NCBI GenBank assembly: GCA_038501625.1
Contig: JAZAYU010000009.1
Coordinates: forward strand, 11,460,396 to 11,524,395
DNA from: Corbicula japonica
Lineage: Eukaryota; Mollusca; Bivalvia; Venerida; Cyrenidae
DNA: 64,000 nucleotides
Reading direction: 5' to 3'
The translations under genes and the position numbers were made by a program. Under the pieces are notes generated by a model that worked only from the letters and a program-made list of their open reading frames with translations, made no database searches and was not told the DNA's origin. Of the stretch, positions 27,401-38,000 are shown in pieces; position 1 is the first letter of the stretch, and every line of letters starts with the position of its first letter.

Positions 27401-28854
27401 CTTTGCTTCAATATCAAATTGTATTGCTCACAATAAGATAATGATTTGCTAATTGACGGATTAATTATGAATGATGAGAGAATAAAAACCAGCCTACACT
27501 GCATACCATAAGTTATTGATATGCCCACTGCGAATTTCGCGTTGATCTTTCTCCACATGATATGACGACAAATGAAATGAAAAAAAAATGAAAGATGCAT
27601 ATCAGGAATTGTCACAACCATGAAAAAACAGCCCCACACAGCTAAAAATTAGAGAGGAAATGAAAGAGAGCACGGGTTAATATGAGAATCAAACTCAATT
27701 TAGACACCACAAACAATTAACGATGAAGAGAACCACTGGGTTACCGCCTGTGCTTTTCAATTTTTGACTGTATTTTTATAATGATGCTACGAAATATATC
27801 TTTCGGTTTGCCTTCTAGACAGTTACCATTTTCAACACTTTGTTTTAGATTACAAGAAAAAGCTTCTAAAGATTTGGAAAAAGCCAGGCGACAAATGGAA
27901 AGAGAAGACAGCATTCATAATGGCGACTTCAAGGCACCAACGAAAGAAAGTTTTGTAAAAAAGCTGACACTTCGGATAAAGGGAGGAACGACAAAGTCTA
28001 AGTCGCACAAAGGTATTGCTAACGGCACGACATCTTTTACCGCTTTAGCTCAAGGCACGACCGGGAAGTCACGCTCGAGAAACGGAGAAGACCCGTCAAT
28101 GTATGACTTTAGAGTCAGTGAGATTGATGACACTGGCAAAAGAACATTAAGGTCCGTCAGAGGAACGGCAATGCGAAAAGATGCACAGGTGCTGTACATG
28201 ACAAACATAGACATTGATGGTGAAGGGGCCGCCGATAATAGGCCAGACAACAGTGCTCGACCGGCTCTCACAAATGTGTTTCCCGGTGCTTCGGTCGGTG
28301 AAAAGGGTTCGACAGATTCTGGTGTTGGAAATAGTTTTGATGATGAGGATACTCCTGGAATATTTAATCGTCCAAGTTTTGGCAATATATCATTCCTGCG
28401 TTTCAAACATACGGACAGTTTCCAGACTCAAGTTGCACCGTCACTTGATGACGTAGATGGTGACGTATTAAATGGTGGAATAACAAACGGATTTGAAGGT
28501 GACGAGGACAATTTGCATAGACTTAGTGATGGAACTGATGGTACTGATGCATTGAAATTAGATAACGATACAGATTTACCTTGGAAAGCGGAAGATGTAG
28601 AACCACTTGCCGACGATGAAGAAGATAATCAGTTTACGCCTGTGATAACGTTTCTAGAAGGATGTGGCCTGAGACTTTTCACAGGACTCTTTCTGGAATC
28701 TGAGGTTGATATGGACGCTTTAATGAGACTAACAAATCAAGATTTCAGTGATATGGGACTTCCCATCGGGCCAAGGAGAAAATTAATGGATGCCATACAG
28801 AGGAGAAGGATTGTATTAAATGAACCTGCTCAAATGTACGACAGTCAGTTATAA
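15252..28854 (+). CDS. USH1G: USH1G/SANS homologue: ankyrin-repeat and SAM-domain scaffold (3 exons)
   Basis: Joining 15252-15415, 27030-27320 and 27849-28854 gives 1,461 nt and 486 residues; human SANS is about 460. The N-terminus ([10 protein letters not shown], then [26 protein letters not shown]) is the conserved SANS ankyrin block, with about four repeats in residues 1-122. A basic, helical segment (about 130-175) and a long acidic/Ser-rich disordered middle follow. A SAM domain (about 414-473) ends in a conserved [10 protein letters not shown] helix. The last residues DSQL fit a class I PDZ ligand, as in vertebrate SANS. In vertebrates SANS is a cytoplasmic scaffold that binds harmonin and myosin VIIa at stereocilia and photoreceptors; a similar role in ciliated or microvillar sensory cells is inference. 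ANKS4B is the close alternative, but the N-terminal match and the C-terminal ligand fit USH1G as well or better. All three junctions keep frame. Confidence 0.92.
15536..15671. mobile_element. Foldback MITE (long inverted repeat) in USH1G intron 1
   Basis: The two halves are near-perfect reverse complements, from AAGGTTATAAAGCTGAG to CTCAGTTTTATAACCTT, around a short centre (GGCGTCCTGTCGCC). Each arm contains CAGCCAATCAGATGCTTGAG. It lies only 120 bp into the intron and has no coding capacity. Confidence 0.85.
16613..16700 (-). repeat. tRNA-derived sequence (tRNA pseudogene or SINE head)
   Basis: On the minus strand it begins GCCCTGTCTAGCTCAGTCGG (acceptor strand and D arm, box A) and ends with box B GGGTTCGATTCCC and a 3' acceptor strand that pairs at about six of seven positions. 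The middle is too long and does not form a clear anticodon arm, so a functional tRNA is unlikely. Confidence 0.6.
18225..18830. repeat. Dispersed repeat fragments (two families)
   Basis: The segment at about 18,535-18,650 (GGTTGGTGCAACCTAGAACC, CCATTGACCGTTCCATGACG) recurs in reverse orientation at about 38,870-39,010, with partial copies near 27,690-27,750 and 41,690-41,790. The segment at about 18,770-18,830 resembles the 9.1-kb family (TGCAGTATTTTCATATTT-like). Neither contains a coding region I recognise. Confidence 0.6.
20060..20376. repeat. 33-36 bp minisatellite, about 9 copies
   Basis: Units of the type CCCCAGACGCGTACAGAAAA followed by ACATAACATTAAG repeat with variable A-tract length and point changes. 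Most later units carry ACGCGT. An 83-codon minus-strand ORF across it only reflects the repeat. Confidence 0.85.
21129..21275. mobile_element. Foldback MITE in USH1G intron 1
   Basis: Left end GGGCCAAAGATCATAAAACT and right end TTTATGATCTTAGGCCC are inverted. The arms contain TCTGATTGGCTGAAATGGCG and its complement around a short ACTGGT-like centre. It has the same architecture as the copies at 15.5, 41.4 and 41.8 kb. Confidence 0.85.
23917..23982 (+). repeat. tRNA-Val(CAC)-like SINE head or pseudogene
   Basis: AGTGTAGTGGCTAACACTCT is a Val-type D arm and box A. CGCCTCACAAGCG is an anticodon arm with CAC, and CCCGGGTTCAAAACG resembles box B but breaks the T-stem pairing. The acceptor strands pair poorly. 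A run of seven T follows (pol III terminator). This fits a decayed tRNA-Val or the head of a tRNA-derived SINE. Confidence 0.65.
26127..26252. mobile_element. Decayed foldback MITE near the end of USH1G intron 1
   Basis: Outer ends TTGGCCCAAGG and CTTGGGCCA, with AGTCTCAAATCACAAGCATC and AGATGCTTTAGATTTGAGAC arms. The inner part of the right arm (the CCATTTCAGCC block) has been deleted. Confidence 0.75.
27030..27320 (+). CDS. USH1G: USH1G exon 2 (ankyrin repeats 3-4 and start of the helical linker)
   Basis: Acceptor CTTTTCAG|AGGTGACG; the first A completes Gly55. It encodes [19 protein letters not shown] and [11 protein letters not shown], then a charged helix. The donor is GAAAA|GTGGGT, after the second base of a Lys codon, and joins to A|TTACAAGAA in exon 3 to keep ...YEKLQEK in frame. 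The in-frame reading past this donor (TGG GTA CCG AGA TAA) stops at once. Confidence 0.92.
27321..27848. other. USH1G: USH1G intron 2
   Basis: 528 bp, ending CACTTTGTTTTAG. About 27,655-27,750 carries a fragment of a dispersed repeat (ACACCACAAACAATTAACGA, GGTTACCGCC) also present at 38.9 and 18.6 kb. No exon seen. Confidence 0.75.
27849..28854 (+). CDS. USH1G: USH1G exon 3 (linker, disordered middle, SAM domain, PDZ ligand)
   Basis: Acceptor TTTGTTTTAG|ATTACAAG. The exon runs to TAA at 28,852 and encodes residues 152-486: a basic helical stretch, a Ser/Lys/Asp-rich linker containing [13 protein letters not shown], an acidic stretch before the SAM domain, then the SAM domain and terminal DSQL. 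The ORF also extends upstream of the acceptor, but that part is intronic because the splice restores the family sequence. Confidence 0.93.
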
Positions 28855-28863
28855 AATCGTCTG

Positions 28864-28869
28864 AATAAA
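28864..28869 (+). terminator. USH1G: Possible USH1G polyadenylation signal
   Basis: AATAAA ten bases after the stop codon. It is unusually close for a 3' UTR signal, so a more distal signal in the AT-rich DNA downstream is equally possible. Confidence 0.35.
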
Positions 28870-30276
28870 GCAAACATATCTTTATACAACTTGAAAAATG
28901 ATGACGATACCCGCTGATTACATAACTAACTCGTCAATAACAAAGCCATTTGTTGACGCGTGCGTGCCATATAAGAGGAGATTGTTAAAAATTTAATGAC
29001 ATTGAAACATTCATCATAATCATAATTACATTTTGTTCATACTTGATTCGGCAGTACATACACTAAAATTGGAAAGATACAGAGAAAATAAGGATAAAGT
29101 TTCCCACAGCGTTCACAATTAGATCTTTCAATCAGATTTGGCTTTTCCAACCTCGCTCGATTCCAGCATCAAACATCAACAGGTTGTTTGTATTGATTCA
29201 AAACATCAAACCATTGTACTAATTACCAAACAATTCATTTCATAATTGTCTTTGTTCATAAACTATGTGCCGGTAAAATGGAACTTTTTGAACAAGGAAG
29301 TCAGTGTCGTCTGTATATATATCAAAGAGTCATACAAATATATTTCACACATTAAAGACATATTTCAGTTTGTACTGAACACTATACTCTTACCTGCAAG
29401 AGTATAGTGAAACACTACCTGTTTCCCTTTTCATCTATTTTAATAAGGAAACTCAGTTTGAAACAAAGCTCTCCATACACCTCTTATAATTTAATTCCTA
29501 CCATTCAATGAACATGTATTTTAGTTCAGCGTGGTGAAGCAGCATCGTTTGCATGCGTGTCTGATTTCATGTTAAATTGTAAAGAATAGTTGCGTTTTGA
29601 GGAAACGTATAAAATCAAAGACAATTATGGCATCTTTCGAATTTTAAAACGGAATAATTATTATCTATGTGAAGGTTTCAAGAACAATTTAATACAAGGC
29701 AAGAACTTTAACACCGCAGACACTGTTGAGCATACATGTTTACCTGTATACATTTTATTGTCTCTTAAAGGGAGACAAACCTTGTTTAACTGTGTAAGAT
29801 GAAATCTTGCTTACTGCAAAATGCTCAGTCAATAACAAATTATGCTATTATAACCTAGCGCACAATAAAAAAAATACAGAACTTTAAAATTTGATGTTGA
29901 GCTATAAAACATCTTCAAAAATCAAAACCTGCGACAGGCAAATAATACTTCTACTAATGCTATAGTAGTGTGTCCAAATTATATGAAAAATCATGTCCAT
30001 GGGCAGCTGCGTATGATGTCTCTAGAACTCAAAATTGCTTGGAGTCAAACAAACATTCAAATCATAATTTTGTTTAAACTTAGCGTGCAAAGATAAATAC
30101 TATCAAACTTAAAATTTCTTCCCTCAAATGTCGCTGGGAAAAAGTTTTTTTTGTTGCTAAAAGTTATTTATTTATTGAAGTATGGGGTTCAGATGTACTC
30201 TTTGAAATGTCTGTAGCTGTGAGAGAATGTGCCTTTAACATTTGCATCGTACTTAATGGAATGCCTCAGTATACAT

Positions 30277-30364
30277 CAAGACATCCAGTGTGTTTGTACC
30301 TCAGCCGTCTCGATATCGTCCAAGACATCCAGCGTGTTTGTCCCTCAGCCGTCTCGATATCGTC
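30277..30364. repeat. 44-bp tandem duplication
   Basis: CAAGACATCCAGTGTGTTTG...CTCGATATCGTC is followed directly by a second copy with two substitutions. Isolated; no function visible. Confidence 0.9.
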
Positions 30365-31439
30365 CACCATCATTACTGAATGGCTTATAAGTTATATCAT
30401 AGGTTTTTTTAGATTTTAATCAAACGTTAAACTAAATGTTGTTAGATACACCAAAGTAAAATAAGAATGAAATTTATATTTATTTTTAGTTTAATGGGGC
30501 TTTTGTGGGATACCTTTTCCGCAAAAATTACAATTGAAAAATTATTTTACAAATATTGCAAGAGCTAAGAAAAAAATGTGTATAAATATAATTTTTACAT
30601 GTAAACAACAGCCTGTATATGAAAATGTTTTCGTGTGCTTAATTTTAAAAAAATATATTTTAACACTTTTCCTGGTTTACAAATTTGTTTTAAACAAATA
30701 AACAAACTTGTTCACCATATGTTTATTTAATGTGTTAAATTATATAAGGAACTGTGTGACATACAACATGCAAACAGTTATATGAAACGGTTTTATGATT
30801 TTTAAAAAAAGGAAAATAAGGTATTTTATTTGCTGTTGAGATGGGGTTAAATGTTCATAGATATCCTTGTATTTTGCATTTGTTTGTTACGAAGTTATAT
30901 TATATATTTAATACGAACAGATTAAAACAGAAATGTATTGGAAATAAAATGTTCAATATGTGCTCGTCCGACTCATACTTTTGGTCAGATACAATGTATT
31001 TATTTTAAACACAAAATTGAAAACGTAAACCCCGTGTTCCATTTTCATATTCGTTTTCAACATTCACTGTTTCCTACCAAATATGTGAGAATCAATGAAA
31101 GTGAAAGAAAATGTTGATACCGTCTTTAAGAAGGCTATAGAGAGTTGATACTCGTACCAATGGCTGAGATAAAATAAGTGTAGGTCAATTAAATCAGGAT
31201 TGAAATTCGGAACAAGTGTCCACATCAAGAGACAGAATATAATGAATATGCATCATTCACAGTAAATACGATTATGTACACTTTTTCCCGAAATTCTAGA
31301 TATTCTGCTTAAATACGTAACATATTGAAATATTGACTGGTGCACGCAAATGATAACAGCAAAATATTTAGAATGACTGTGCATATTTATAAAAGATGAA
31401 AAGAGAACTTTGAAAGCCACCGAATAATACGACAAATAT

Positions 31440-31545
31440 GAAAATATTACAGTCTCGGTTTGACCGAGCCTGTTCATGGGCAGTAATTAAAATGCATTTT
31501 ACTGCCTCCTAGCCTCGGGTTGAGCCCAACTTCGTCATGAGCAAT
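31440..31545. repeat. Dispersed repeat fragment
   Basis: Contains CCGAGCCTGTTCATGGGCAG and CTCGGGTTGAGCCCAA, matching the 54.8-kb copy directly and the 9.1-kb copy in reverse complement. Copy ends cannot be fixed by eye. Confidence 0.65.
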
Positions 31546-34500
31546 TGTGTCGTCGTAGTTATAAAGTGTTTGCTCTTACTTCATGCAGAAAAAAGTCAAA
31601 TTTTACCATTGTTGTTTAGTTTGGTTTTTTGTATTACAGAATGATACCAATCAGCTTCCAAGCACAGTTTTGGATAGAATGAACTAAAATCCATCACATA
31701 TTTGTTTTACATATTTGTAAAACCCCAATTTGAGAGCGTTCAGAACCCCGTTAGACCGCTGCTCCCCCCCCCCCCAAAAAAAAAACAACAAAAAAAAACG
31801 CTTACAAACAGCTCAGGGCAAACCCATTCTTTTATATGGGGACCCTATGCTGATAAATAGGAATTATATAATCTTAAATCATTTTCTCAATACTCCCATA
31901 TACATTAATACAACAGACACGATTTCTAATAAAGTGGCATTGGTTATGCATATCTATTTTATGTTAAACATGCAACAAGCCAAAAAGAAATTGCAATAAC
32001 AATAATATTAACCGCATATATGAAGTATTGGCAATATACTGAAGTATTGAAATGTTATAAAATTCAATTATTTTTGGCTAAAAACATACAGGTCCTATCG
32101 TAATAAGTGACTGTAACATCGCATTTAAAGACCTTATTAGGGGTGGATTTTGATGACTTCTGCGAAGAGATTGTCGAGTTATTTAACTTATTGCAACAAA
32201 CCTTGTAAAAGACAACATTTTGAGTCGAATGCAGGAAGAACCGATCTTAATAATAATTGACTCTTCGCATATTCTTTTACAAAAAATGCCCGTAACCACC
32301 TCGACCACGTTTTCGTAATCGATATTTAAAACAGACATACTTTAGGACTTTTATAACAAATTTATACTAACACCTACAGATAAGGCTTCAAACAACATTT
32401 TTTTCAACTCAATATTCTTCAATAGTCATATTTCCTACAGTGTGTTTGTGACCACAAATCACATAAAGAGAAATTAATAACAAATCCTGTTTTATGTTTT
32501 ACTTTAAAACTAAAGAGGTTATAACTTCATACTTTACAGCCATTTAAAACACCCGTAGTCTTAAATAAGTGTATTTAACAATATATTAATCAATATTCTA
32601 TATTTGCAAAAGTTCAGCCAAATCGAATCATAAACGACAGAGAAAACACGTTTCATAATTAAGATTGTTAATCCAAAAGTTCCAGGTCACAAAGTAGTTT
32701 TCCTTATGTAAAGCTGATGCATGTTCATGCTGATTATCTGTAATAAGCAGCTGTTCCGTACATTTTAGACTTCTTTGTAGGGTTATTAACTCGAAATATA
32801 AATATATATGCACAATTTTAACAGTTTCTGTGAGGACGAATATTGTTCAAACAGCTGAGTTTGCGGTTGTCGTAATTATTCAATAAAATAACAGTATAAA
32901 TTAACAACATCCAGAATATATTTTATATTAAATTCGAATATTCATGATTGCGACGACCCTCTGCCATTGGCAATATAGTAAACCATTCAAACAGTTTTCA
33001 GTTTTGCCACTTGTAATTAAAATCGATTTCAGTGCATAATTTTGGTCTGCAGGCTATTAGTAACAAAACGCTTGATTTTGAGGGTTTTACTTGACAGATG
33101 TTCGTACTTTTAAGTTATTTAGTTTTACCTTATACAATCAAAAATTATTTCTATAAGCTCATGATTGCGATAAGAATAAAGAAAAGGGTGTCCGAAAATT
33201 AGGCCAATTTTGCAGAATCGGCTTGTAGACTTACGTTTCCAAATTTTTTCATGATTTTTAGTTTTTAATCATCTATTTTAAGTATTTATTAAGTGTATCT
33301 ATGCGCGCTTCAAACAATTTCTAAGATATTCTCATATGGTTACAGAAAGGTAATACGATAATATTTACTACTGTAAATTAAAATGCTGTACGTAATACAT
33401 TGTATTTGTAGTGTTCCTTGCTACTTGTGTTATTTTGCATTTCCACCGAATTTGTGCGTGATAAATATGCTTTATCATTCACAACTTCTAGGGTCAATTC
33501 ACGGAAACCTGCGGTTCTTAGACTAACCCGAAGATTTATTCCGCTGAGGTAAGAACTTCTTTTGAATTTCAAAATAATGATATTTACGTACAATGAAATT
33601 GAATGATATAAAGTTAAAATCATCTGGGTTTTTATTCGTGGTTCTTTTATCCCGGATTTTAATATCAAACTGTTTCGAATTAATACGGCTATATGGCGTT
33701 CGAGTAACAAAATGTAATCGCCTCAGCAGTGGTATGCGCTTGCAGATTGTAACTGCTAAAATGTCATTACTGTGCCGGCATATGCCCCTCCTATACATGT
33801 GGACTTGTATTTTCACAGAAAGTGGCAAGTGATTTACTTATGCCTATTCCTAGGGGTGTTTATTAACATTTCCTACAAAATAAAGCACTGCACTAATGGT
33901 AATGAGGGGTCGACATAAACTATTTAGTATTAAAAATGGCTGTTACATTCAGTTCGCATATTGTACTAGAATGTACTACTCGTTAATATATCTATACACG
34001 ACAAGTGTGCACATAAAGCAACAAGTAACCGTTTTATCCAGGCAACAGATAGGCACTATTTTATGCATGAGACAAGCGAGTGTTGTTCGGTTTGGAAATA
34101 TTCCTATTCAGATTTTTTTCCAAAGTCAATAGTCTGGAAACTGCTTTATCTGGCTATGAACACCCCAAAAGTACAAAGCCATATCAGATAGATTTTGAAT
34201 TAAATTACCGCCGCTTAAACACGACATGCGACGACGAAGAAACATTTTACTTTTTAATTTCTAGCTCTTTTTGGTAAAATAATATGCTTTATTACCTGAC
34301 AAAACATTAATGCAAGGTGAAGAAGCTGTTAAAAAATCTCTCAAAATTATAGATATTGTCTTTTATGAGCGGTCTAACAAAATAATTTCATTCTGAACAT
34401 ATCTCTTTGTATCTTGCTTTGCCACGAAGATGCTTAACATTGTGTATTTTGATCAAATTATGTACGGGAAGTGGACAGGTTTTAGAGTGAATCAGATTCA

Positions 34501-35048
34501 TGCGTATGCCCCTAAACCAAAATACGTATCTTCTGAATTTCTATTTCACCTTTAAAAATTAAACAAATTTAATTGTAGTGTGCACTACAAAGGCACTGAT
34601 TAACAAAGAAGTTATTTGTTTGATGCTTTAAGCACGGAATTTAGAGAATCCTTTATTGGCTTTAATATTTATTAAGCTCTTAGATATCAAAATACGGAAT
34701 AAAACAAGCAAGTATACAAATGTCTAGTTTTCTGAATTGAGACTCTTAACGTTGACAGGATTGTTTTCTCTTTTCTTTTCAGCTATCAGTACTTATTTTG
34801 TCTTTTTACTTTTCTTGTTTCTGCAACTAACCTGTCTTTTTGAGTTTTATTTACCAATTCAGGTTTGTTGAACATCGCGTTTGCACAGTTATATCAATCG
34901 GAACATACTCTCTTCATAAACGTAAGCATATTAATGTGTTGGTGTTGCTTTTCACCTTTTTGTTAGTTGTTGTTGCGTTTCTCTCTTAGAGTAGTAGATG
35001 GCACTGTACCACAAAATAAACAAAATCAGTGTTTCTTCTTTCAGTAAT

Positions 35049-35079
35049 GGTGCGGTTTATACCAATTGCTGTCATCGGT
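35049..35079 (+). CDS. Cys-rich gene exon 1 (start codon, signal peptide n-region)
   Basis: ATG GTG CGG ... ATC G, followed by the donor GTAAAT. The ATG sits two bases after TTCTTCTTTCAG, which looks like a splice acceptor, so a 5' UTR exon probably lies upstream. Joined to exon 2 it gives a standard signal peptide, which supports this very short exon. Confidence 0.7.
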
Positions 35080-38000
35080 AAATATATATTATATTTTAAG
35101 ATATTTTTGCCATGAAATTATGTTATCAATGTACGGATTTTCTAAAATCTGTTTTCAAATGTTTTATTCGTGATTTCTATATACAATATGGTAAACTTCA
35201 AGACATAATTAGGTTTAAAAATCGGATAAATTTGATCACTCATCTGTTGATTTACATCGACATAGATTTTAAAGTGTTCGTGAAAATAGTTAAAATGATT
35301 CGCCAATTACAAACATGGCTCGTAATTATCATGTAACTACCTAAAGACTGGCCCCAGAATCCTTATTGCAGGACATCTTGCATTCTACCATGAAAAATAT
35401 TCAAACTAAACTTGCTTTTTTAACTTTCTATTTAATATAAAATCTTAGTAGTCCATAGTTAAATATCTCTTGGACATATATACTATTATTTAGAAAGAAA
35501 GAAATGCACCAGTAGCTTAAAAAGCAAAGTAGGCCAATATATCTTAAACACATACGCAATATAGTAGCTTTCATAGGATCATCTAGGCATTTTAAGGAAA
35601 AGTTGGAGGCAGTCAGGAAAATAGCAATACACGACGAGGACATGTTGGCAAATGTGCCCAATATTATAAATCTGAAATTGGAGACCAGGTCATAAAACTA
35701 AAGCTGGAGACTAGTCTCCAGGCCTGCCAAAACTTCTTCATTAAAAATCCGGAGATTTTGTCTGAATATGTCAATGATGATGACGACGACGACGACGATG
35801 ACGTTGTTGTTTTAATGTCTTGTTTTTGCTGTTCACTATGACTGTAACTGAAACTGTCTCAAATCTCAAGCATCTGATTGGCTGAAATGGAGCCTTGTCT
35901 CCATTTCAGCCAATCAGATGCTTTAAATTTGAAACTGGTCTCCAATCTCAGATTATGATTTTCGCCCAGAGATATTGCATTTTCTGATTCAACTTTAATG
36001 CCTTGTAGTTATCGGTATGAGCATTTCGGCAATGGGAACATTCTGTGATTTACGCCTGGTTGAACGCGCTTGGAGAATGTGCATGCAAGTCTACGCTCCG
36101 GACGATATGGATCGTAATACTGAGCCCATCGACTCCTGCAAATTGTGAGTATTGGCCTGAATGTCATCAAGTTATTGTGTCAATTTAACTGTTTACTTGT
36201 TTATATATACAGTCATTGAACTTAGTGTTTCTATGTAAGAAATTAGCCGATTGCTAACTTCCATGGTTTTGGTTCTCACAAAATAGTCAGGATAAAAATT
36301 TATTAATGAAAAGTGTCACAATAATATCTCCTGGAAGTCACATCTCATAAAAAAATATTTCATGTAGGTAAAACTCTTGTAAAATCCAAACTATATATAA
36401 TCTTACAATCACTATATTGGCACTACCATCAATTTTAATTCGCTGCAGCTTGCAGTTGTGTTGAAAATTTTAATACTCTATTTTAGGTCATTGTAACGAA
36501 ATAATGAAAAATGAAGTAATCGATTTGTCAGAAATGAGACCGGTACGTTTTATTGGCAAAGAGACTATTTAATTTAATATATCTACGTCATTCAATCGAG
36601 TAAGTACAATCGGGTGGAGAAGCCGCAATCGAGAATTTATGTTCCGTTGCCCAAGGTTATAAAACTGAGCATGGAAACCAGTCTCAAATCTCAAGCATCT
36701 GATTGGCTAAAACGGCGACTGGTTTCCAATCTCATTTTTATGACATTCAGCCCAGTATCTGCACAGAGAATATATGTTTTGTGAATCACGTGTGATTAAG
36801 TAGTTCACCATGGGTTCTTATTTGTAAAAATCAAAGTATCACAAATATTTATTTGTGCAATTTTATTTTGCCGATTAGCATTGAATGTCATATCCAGTGT
36901 ATGCAAGATGCCGTGGGGGATTGTCTTCATGATGACAGCTTTCTGCAACAAATGTACATGTACGATGCTGAAAAATATAAAGTACTGTACCGTGCCGAGT
37001 GCTCCAATCCGAAAAGTAAGTTGTATATTATATATCCCGCCCCAACACTCGCCTTTTACCCCCCCCCCCCCCCCTCCAAAAAACACTATACATGTATGTT
37101 ACGGAACTTCAACAAGTTTAAGGTATTTCATTTTTCTATTGGCTGTTTTGGTATAAGATAGCTTAAACATACTTTTGAAATAGGGAGAAAATCTTGTTTT
37201 AACTGTATAAATAACGTTTTCTTTTATTATTTAAACGAAACAAGTTGCCAGCTAGATATATGGTACGTTCATTATCGATTAGATTAATATGCGAGTGCGC
37301 AAGCATTGTCGTGATCCAGATTGTATATGTAAGCGAAAATCATCGTCAAACGTGTTTGATTTTGTTACTGTTTTCCTTATTCCGGTCATACAGGGCACAA
37401 TATCATAAAACTGAGATTGGAGACCAGTCTCAAATCTCAAAGCACCAGTCGCCATTTAAGTCAATCAGATGCTTGAGATTTGATCAGTCTCAAATCTCAA
37501 GCATCTGATTGACTTAAATGGCGACTGGTGCTTTGAGATTTGAGACTGGTCTCCAATCTCAGTTTTATGATATTGTGCCCTGTATGACCGGAATAAGGAT
37601 TTAGTTTTATGATCTTGGGCCCAGATTTAATCATATTGATTTTTCATTATAAAATGAGCAGTGTATAAGGACAGTTCGAAGACAGAAGTAGAGTGTCCCT
37701 CGACACAAATCTGCCCAGACGATCCAACCAGCACCAACCGAAGCCTGGAAATACAGTCCCTGTTTGACAACAGACGCTATGAGGAATACAAGAAAGAAAT
37801 GTGCCGGTATATACATTATATTGACGGTGTTCCTTATGGACAAACTTAATTTTTCTCTCCCTTTACCGCGATGCACGAAGGTACGATGGTGAAATCACGA
37901 TGGTACGATGGCACGATGATGAAAACGCGAACGCACGATGGTGAAACCACAATTGCACGATGGTGAAAACACAAAGGCATGATGGTACGATGGTTAAAAT

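Larger units (their letters stand above)
28870..35046. other. Intergenic region between USH1G and the cysteine-rich gene
   Basis: No supported gene. It contains a 44-bp tandem duplication (30,277-30,364), dispersed-repeat fragments near 31,440-31,540 and 31,813-31,850, and a C10-A9-like homopolymer stretch near 31,765-31,790. Overlapping ORFs on both strands near 33.4-33.8 kb have no recognisable domain or splice context. The right end probably includes the promoter and a 5' UTR exon of the next gene. Confidence 0.5.

Noticed and set aside
28050..28456. ORFs on the minus strand and in another plus frame inside USH1G exon 3
   Set aside because: Shadows of the USH1G coding frame, which carries recognisable ankyrin, linker and SAM homology.
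33378..33832. Overlapping ORFs on both strands, up to 110 codons
   Set aside because: No homology recognised, ordinary for AT-rich DNA of this size, and no acceptor or donor arrangement linking them to either neighbouring gene.
36853..37161. Longer ORFs running through exon 3 of the cysteine-rich gene into a poly-C tract
   Set aside because: Only the part between the AG acceptor at 36,878 and GT donor at 37,016 shares the cysteine module; the rest is intron read-through.
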